NCBI RefSeq assembly: GCF_025717515.1
Contig: NZ_JAJIRN010000004.1
Coordinates: 434,001-498,000, forward strand
Direction: 5' to 3'
DNA from: Roseateles oligotrophus
GTDB taxonomy: Bacteria; Pseudomonadota; Gammaproteobacteria; Burkholderiales; Burkholderiaceae_C
Length of the DNA: 64,000 bases
Below, piece by piece: positions 60,524 to 64,000 of this stretch. Position 1 is the first letter of the stretch, and each line of letters begins with the position of its first letter. The position numbers and the translations under genes were made by a program. Under the pieces are notes generated by a model. It saw only the letters and a list, made by a program, of their open reading frames with translations. It did no database searches and had not been told where the DNA came from.

Positions 60524-61072
60524 TCAGCCGATCTGCTCAAGCAGATCGGCTGCCGATGGCCAAGCAAAGCGCCATTCGGCGGCCTCTCCGCCCCCTCGCA
60601 CCGCAACGATTCTTCGTTCGAATCGCTGGCCACCCAGGGACTCGTAAAACCGCCGGGCCGCCGAATTGCTTTCGTAGACCCAGAGGAATAACCCTTCATC
60701 GCCGGCGACTTGGCAACAACGCTTCGCCATGGCCGCCAATAGCCCGCGCCCAATGCCCCGCCCCTTCAGCTCCGGCAGCACATGCAAGTTATCCAGCAAT
60801 GTCCCCCAGGTCGGCTCGGCATTGGGAAAAGCGAAGGCAAAGCCGACCGGCACATCGCCCTCGGAGGCGAGCAGGCCAAAGGAGTTGCTGGCATGGGCGC
60901 CCAGTCTTTGCTGCCAAAACGCAAAGCGATTGGCACTCAGATCGGCATCCAGGAAGGCATCGCTGATGATGCCCCGGTAAGCCGAACGCCAGCTGGCGGC
61001 ATGCAAGGACGCGACAGCATGGGCATCGCTCGGCTCAATCGCCCGAATGGCAAACATTGATTTGGTTCCCAT
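60524..61072 (-). CDS. GNAT family N-acetyltransferase
   Basis: 182 residues. Core motif for acetyl-CoA: NLHVLPELKGRGIGRGLLAA (about 94-113), followed by LFLWVYESNSAARRFYESLG, the usual strand 5/helix 4. The N-terminus starts IRAIEPSDAHAVASLHAASW. It acetylates amines; the substrate is not predictable. The start could be ATG 61072 or 61057. It overlaps a hairpin at its 3' end and follows the TonB receptor gene on the same strand (10 nt gap). Confidence 0.9.
   Translation of the reverse strand: MGTKSMFAIRAIEPSDAHAVASLHAASWRSAYRGIISDAFLDADLSANRFAFWQQRLGAHASNSFGLLASEGDVPVGFAFAFPNAEPTWGTLLDNLHVLPELKGRGIGRGLLAAMAKRCCQVAGDEGLFLWVYESNSAARRFYESLGGQRFERRIVAVRGGGEAAEWRFAWPSAADLLEQIG
60526..60551. terminator. 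Perfect hairpin between convergent genes
   Basis: AGCCGATCTGCT and AGCAGATCGGCT form a 12-bp stem with a 2-nt loop. It lies inside the last codons of the GNAT gene and just after the hydrolase stop. No T run follows, so it may be a terminator without one or an mRNA 3' stabiliser. Confidence 0.45.
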
Positions 61073-61081
61073 GCAAAGAAA

Positions 61082-63295
61082 TCAAAGGCTGCGCTCCCAC
61101 ATCAGCCGCATATTGACGCAGGTCTGCAAGCGCTCCTCCAGCCTGTGGTCTAGCCCCTCGGCCAGCACGCGGCGCTGGTTGACTTGGTCGGGATGCAGCA
61201 AATTGGCCAGGCTCAAGCGCCATAGGGTCTGCTTCTCGGGCTTCCAGACGGCATAGAGATCCAGCACCGTTTGGGTCGATTTATCGGCCCAACGATCAAC
61301 GGCCAGGCGCTTGGCGCCGCCGGTCGTGATGTTCAGATTGCCACCCCAGCTGAGCGAACCCTCGATACCGTCAAGGGGCAGCGTCACGGGGCGGTGATCA
61401 AAACCCAGGTTCAGGCTCAGCGGTGTCTGCTGAGCCAGGCGGTTATCCGGCCCAGGCACGGCCTCCACGCGGGAGTGATTGAGGCCGATATTGGCGCGCA
61501 AGTCCAGGGCCGGGCTCGCCTTGCCGAGCAGCTCCTGCAGGCTCAACTTCGCCTCCAGCTCCAGCCCCTGCGCCCAGGCCAGCCCCTGATTGGCACGGCG
61601 CTCGACCCAATGGCCGTTTTGGTAGATCAACTCGCTGACGATCACCTGCTCGATGCGCTTCAGATAGCCACTCAGGCTCAGCAGACTCGACTTGCTCAAG
61701 GGGTGAGTCCAGCCGGCATCCAGGCCCCAGGCCAATTCGGGCAACAGATCCGGGTTGCCTTGCAGATCGGGGGTGGTGGGGCTGTTGTTGTTGGCGACAA
61801 AACGGCGCGGGGTCAGCTCACGCGGGCTGGGGGCCTTGTAGCTGCGCGCCAGGCCAAGCCGCATCTGGTCTTTGCTCTCGGGCAGGCGCCACAGCAGTTG
61901 CAGCACCGGGCTCAACACGCTGCTGCGTTTGTTGACCGTCTCAAACACATTGCCCGAGCTGATGGTTTGCAGCGCCTCCCAGCGCAGGCCCAGCGTGGCC
62001 TGCCAGGCCTTGCTGATGTCGATTTCGTCCTGCACAAAAAAGGCCAGGCGGCGAATGCGGGCGTCATAGACCTCATCCAGATTCTCCACCGGCAGTCCGC
62101 CGGGCAAGGGGTTTTCATGCTGCAGCCTGTCCTCGCTGCGGCGGCTTTCCTCGGCATCCCAGCCGGTGCTGAGGCTGTGGCTGTCGGCCAGCGCACGGCG
62201 ATGGCGCCCGGCCAGACTCCAGCCCTGATCGACCGCCAGCGAGTCGACCTGCGCGTCGCGAATCCAGCGGCCATCGAAGTCATAACCGTCAAACTGGGCA
62301 GCCGAGTCGCGCTGCAGGCGGGTATAGCCCAGCTTCAACTCCCATTTGCTGCCATCCGCCTCGCTCAGGCTCCAATTCAGGCGGCTGCGCAATTGCATTG
62401 CCCTGATGTCCACCCCCAGATCGTTGTGCGCCTGCTCGGGCAGCGCGCCGGCAATGCTGAAACGATCATCGACGGCCCCGGCCTTGGCCCGCGACCAGCG
62501 CAGCAGGTGATCGGTGCTGAGCGTCTGCTCGGGTGACAAGATCCAGCTCGCGCGCGGGCTGAGCGTCAACTTGTTGCTGCGGTCAAACTCGCGCTTGTCG
62601 GTGCGGTAGGCCTGCACCACCGCGCCTTGCGCATCAAGCGCCTGCTGATCCAGCTTCATCGGCCACAGCTGCCGCTCATGGGCCAGGCCAAGCCCCAAAC
62701 CCCAAGAGAAGGCGCCCGCGCGGTCACCCAATTGCAGATCGGCGCTCACCATCGGCTGCTCCAAGACCGAGCCCAGGCCCAGCTTCAGGTCGCGCTGGGC
62801 CTGCCGCGCCAGGCTGCGGGTGACGATATTGATGCTGCCGGCAATGGCCTGGCTGCTCTGCTCGACGCTGGCGCTGCGCGAGACCTCGATGCGCTCGATC
62901 GCCTCGGGCGAAATCGATTCGAGCGAAAAGCCCGGCGGCACCGGCTCGCCATTGAGCAGGATCTGCGTGTAGCCGCCGCCCAGGCCGGACATGCGTATCT
63001 CCGGCCCACGCGAGCCCTCGCTGACGATGCTGACGCCGGGCACACGCCGCAGCGCATCGCTGAGGCGCGTGTCGCCCTGGCGCAGCAACTCCTCCCGGTT
63101 CACCACCAGCAAAGCGCCCACCGACTCGCGCCGCGCACTCAAGGCATTGGCCGAACCATCTCCCCGCACCTCGACCCGCTGCAAACTGGCCGGCGCGGCA
63201 TCAGCCACGGCCTGCGCAGCAACCGTTGTCGCCCACAGCAGGCTCAAGCCTCCCAACAGCGCTGTTCGCGCCCTACTCAAGATTTCAATCACCAC
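61082..63295 (-). CDS. TonB-dependent outer-membrane receptor
   Basis: About 737 residues from a GTG near 63295; there is no in-frame ATG before the signal peptide (LSRARTALLGGLSLLWATTV, ending AAQA), so the exact start is uncertain. Plug domain: VNREELLRQGDTRLSDALRR, VPGVSIVSEGSRGPEIRMSG and LLNGEPVPPGFSLESISPEA. The barrel follows with typical motifs RLGLARSYKAPSPRELTP and LPELAWGLDAGWTH, ending in an outer-membrane strand (MRLMWERSL). The substrate is unknown; family members import siderophores, cobalamin or sugars. Divergent from the citrate-synthase gene (about 97 nt). Confidence 0.92.
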   Translation of the reverse strand: MVIEILSRARTALLGGLSLLWATTVAAQAVADAAPASLQRVEVRGDGSANALSARRESVGALLVVNREELLRQGDTRLSDALRRVPGVSIVSEGSRGPEIRMSGLGGGYTQILLNGEPVPPGFSLESISPEAIERIEVSRSASVEQSSQAIAGSINIVTRSLARQAQRDLKLGLGSVLEQPMVSADLQLGDRAGAFSWGLGLGLAHERQLWPMKLDQQALDAQGAVVQAYRTDKREFDRSNKLTLSPRASWILSPEQTLSTDHLLRWSRAKAGAVDDRFSIAGALPEQAHNDLGVDIRAMQLRSRLNWSLSEADGSKWELKLGYTRLQRDSAAQFDGYDFDGRWIRDAQVDSLAVDQGWSLAGRHRRALADSHSLSTGWDAEESRRSEDRLQHENPLPGGLPVENLDEVYDARIRRLAFFVQDEIDISKAWQATLGLRWEALQTISSGNVFETVNKRSSVLSPVLQLLWRLPESKDQMRLGLARSYKAPSPRELTPRRFVANNNSPTTPDLQGNPDLLPELAWGLDAGWTHPLSKSSLLSLSGYLKRIEQVIVSELIYQNGHWVERRANQGLAWAQGLELEAKLSLQELLGKASPALDLRANIGLNHSRVEAVPGPDNRLAQQTPLSLNLGFDHRPVTLPLDGIEGSLSWGGNLNITTGGAKRLAVDRWADKSTQTVLDLYAVWKPEKQTLWRLSLANLLHPDQVNQRRVLAEGLDHRLEERLQTCVNMRLMWERSL

Positions 63296-63392
63296 AACAT
63301 CGCTTTTCAAAAAAACTCGCCAAGCACAACTCAGGGCCGCGATTAGACTGTGCTGCGCCAAACAAATCAATCTTGATCAAGTCAATCAACCT

Positions 63393-64000
63393 ATGAGCAA
63401 AGCCAAATCGACCGCCCAAGCGCCGGGGAATTTGCCGGCGACCGGCAACTACACCTTGCTGGACTCCAGCGCGGCAGCCGCGCGTCTGGGCATCAGCAAG
63501 GCAACGCTCTATGCCTATGTCAGCCGCGGCCTGCTCAGCGCCACGGCCGACTCAAGCGACCCGCGCATAAGGCGCTACTCCAGCTTCGAGGTCGAATTGC
63601 TGTTGCGGCGCAAAGAGGGCGGGCGTCAACGTGAGCAGCAGACCATGGCCGCGCTCAGCGACGGTCTGCCGGTGCTGGACACCGCGCTGTCTGGGATTCG
63701 GGATGGTCAGCCGATTTACCGTGGCCAGTCGGCCCTGCAGTTGGCCGAGCAGGCCAGCGCCGAAGATATCGCCCGCTTGCTGTGGCAGTTTGACGCCGCG
63801 ACAGACCCCTTCGCCGGCCCGGCGCCCAGCCTGAGCGCGGCTTGGCAAACCCTGTGCAATACGCTGCCGACCGGCCCGAGCAGCCGCACCCTGGCCCTGT
63901 TTGCCACCGCGCTGCTGGACTTGCACGGCCCGGCTTGGCTACCCGACGGCCCGGCGCTCGCGCAAGCCTGCGCCGCCCATCTGCGCGCGCTGATCGCCTG
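63393..64000 (+). CDS. Citrate-synthase-family protein with N-terminal helix-turn-helix (partial, window end)
   Basis: The first 202 residues are visible from ATG 63393. A MerR/excisionase-like HTH (YTLLDSSAAAARLGISKATL, then YAYVSRGLLSATADSSDPRI) precedes the citrate synthase N-terminal domain (LDTALSGIRDGQPIYRGQSA, LQLAEQASAEDIARLLWQFD). The combined protein would either be a regulator that evolved from citrate synthase or a synthase with DNA-binding ability. The catalytic His/Asp region lies beyond the window. Frame open to 64000. Confidence 0.8.
   Translation, partial: MSKAKSTAQAPGNLPATGNYTLLDSSAAAARLGISKATLYAYVSRGLLSATADSSDPRIRRYSSFEVELLLRRKEGGRQREQQTMAALSDGLPVLDTALSGIRDGQPIYRGQSALQLAEQASAEDIARLLWQFDAATDPFAGPAPSLSAAWQTLCNTLPTGPSSRTLALFATALLDLHGPAWLPDGPALAQACAAHLRALIA

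Overview
The window is high-GC, densely packed bacterial chromosome. PEP-CTERM anchoring, a 3-hydroxybutyrate-oligomer hydrolase, Tat-type oxidoreductases, a YqiJ/YqiK/PspA stress block and many lipoproteins and outer-membrane proteins suggest a betaproteobacterium of the Burkholderiales, plausibly the Roseateles/Paucibacter/Sphaerotilaceae neighbourhood. That placement is inference from gene content. No tRNA, rRNA, insertion sequence, prophage, CRISPR array or origin was recognised.

Layout. 1-2306: a leftward membrane-stress operon (ribbon-helix-helix-like protein, PspA/IM30, YqiJ, flotillin YqiK cut by the window edge) behind a palindrome-rich promoter. 2496-4242: two unrecognised envelope proteins, the first apparently frameshifted in a poly-C tract inside its signal peptide. 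4342-17307: Rep helicase, a PhoD phosphatase, a membrane-anchored pseudokinase, an AEC carrier, an S9 peptidase, a TPR protein, and a YjbH protein with an orphan lipoprotein closed by strong hairpins. 17846-30820: an alginate-export-type porin with an exported SDR, a peptide transporter divergent from an M13 peptidase, a LytS/LytTR-DinB-CPBP operon, a DUF885 protein and a serine hydrolase. 31007-35199: Stealth and SYLF proteins, outer-membrane phospholipase A, and an NlpE-META-DUF4377 lipoprotein.

35392-47193 is a purine unit. A LysR gene is translationally coupled to guanine deaminase, followed by an NTF2-like protein, a cupin and a four-gene ABC importer of the BMP/nucleoside type. Xanthine dehydrogenase XdhAB is divergent. 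Together they would import purines, deaminate guanine to xanthine and oxidise it to urate.

47297-50567 holds a parvulin, a large secreted protein and a PEP-CTERM protein. 50940-55902 is the most unusual part: BlaI, a BlaR1-like M56 protein whose sensor is a PBP7/S11-type DD-peptidase, an exported D-amino-acid-oxidase-like flavoprotein with its C-terminal family motif placed at the N-terminus (apparent circular permutation), and a class C beta-lactamase, in one leftward cluster. Its downstream end runs into a recombination scar made from diverged pieces of the same oxidase gene and of an xdhB 3' end.

56390-64000 carries LysR and LuxR regulators, a 3-hydroxybutyrate-oligomer hydrolase, a GNAT acetyltransferase, a TonB-dependent receptor and the start of a citrate-synthase-family gene with an N-terminal helix-turn-helix domain.
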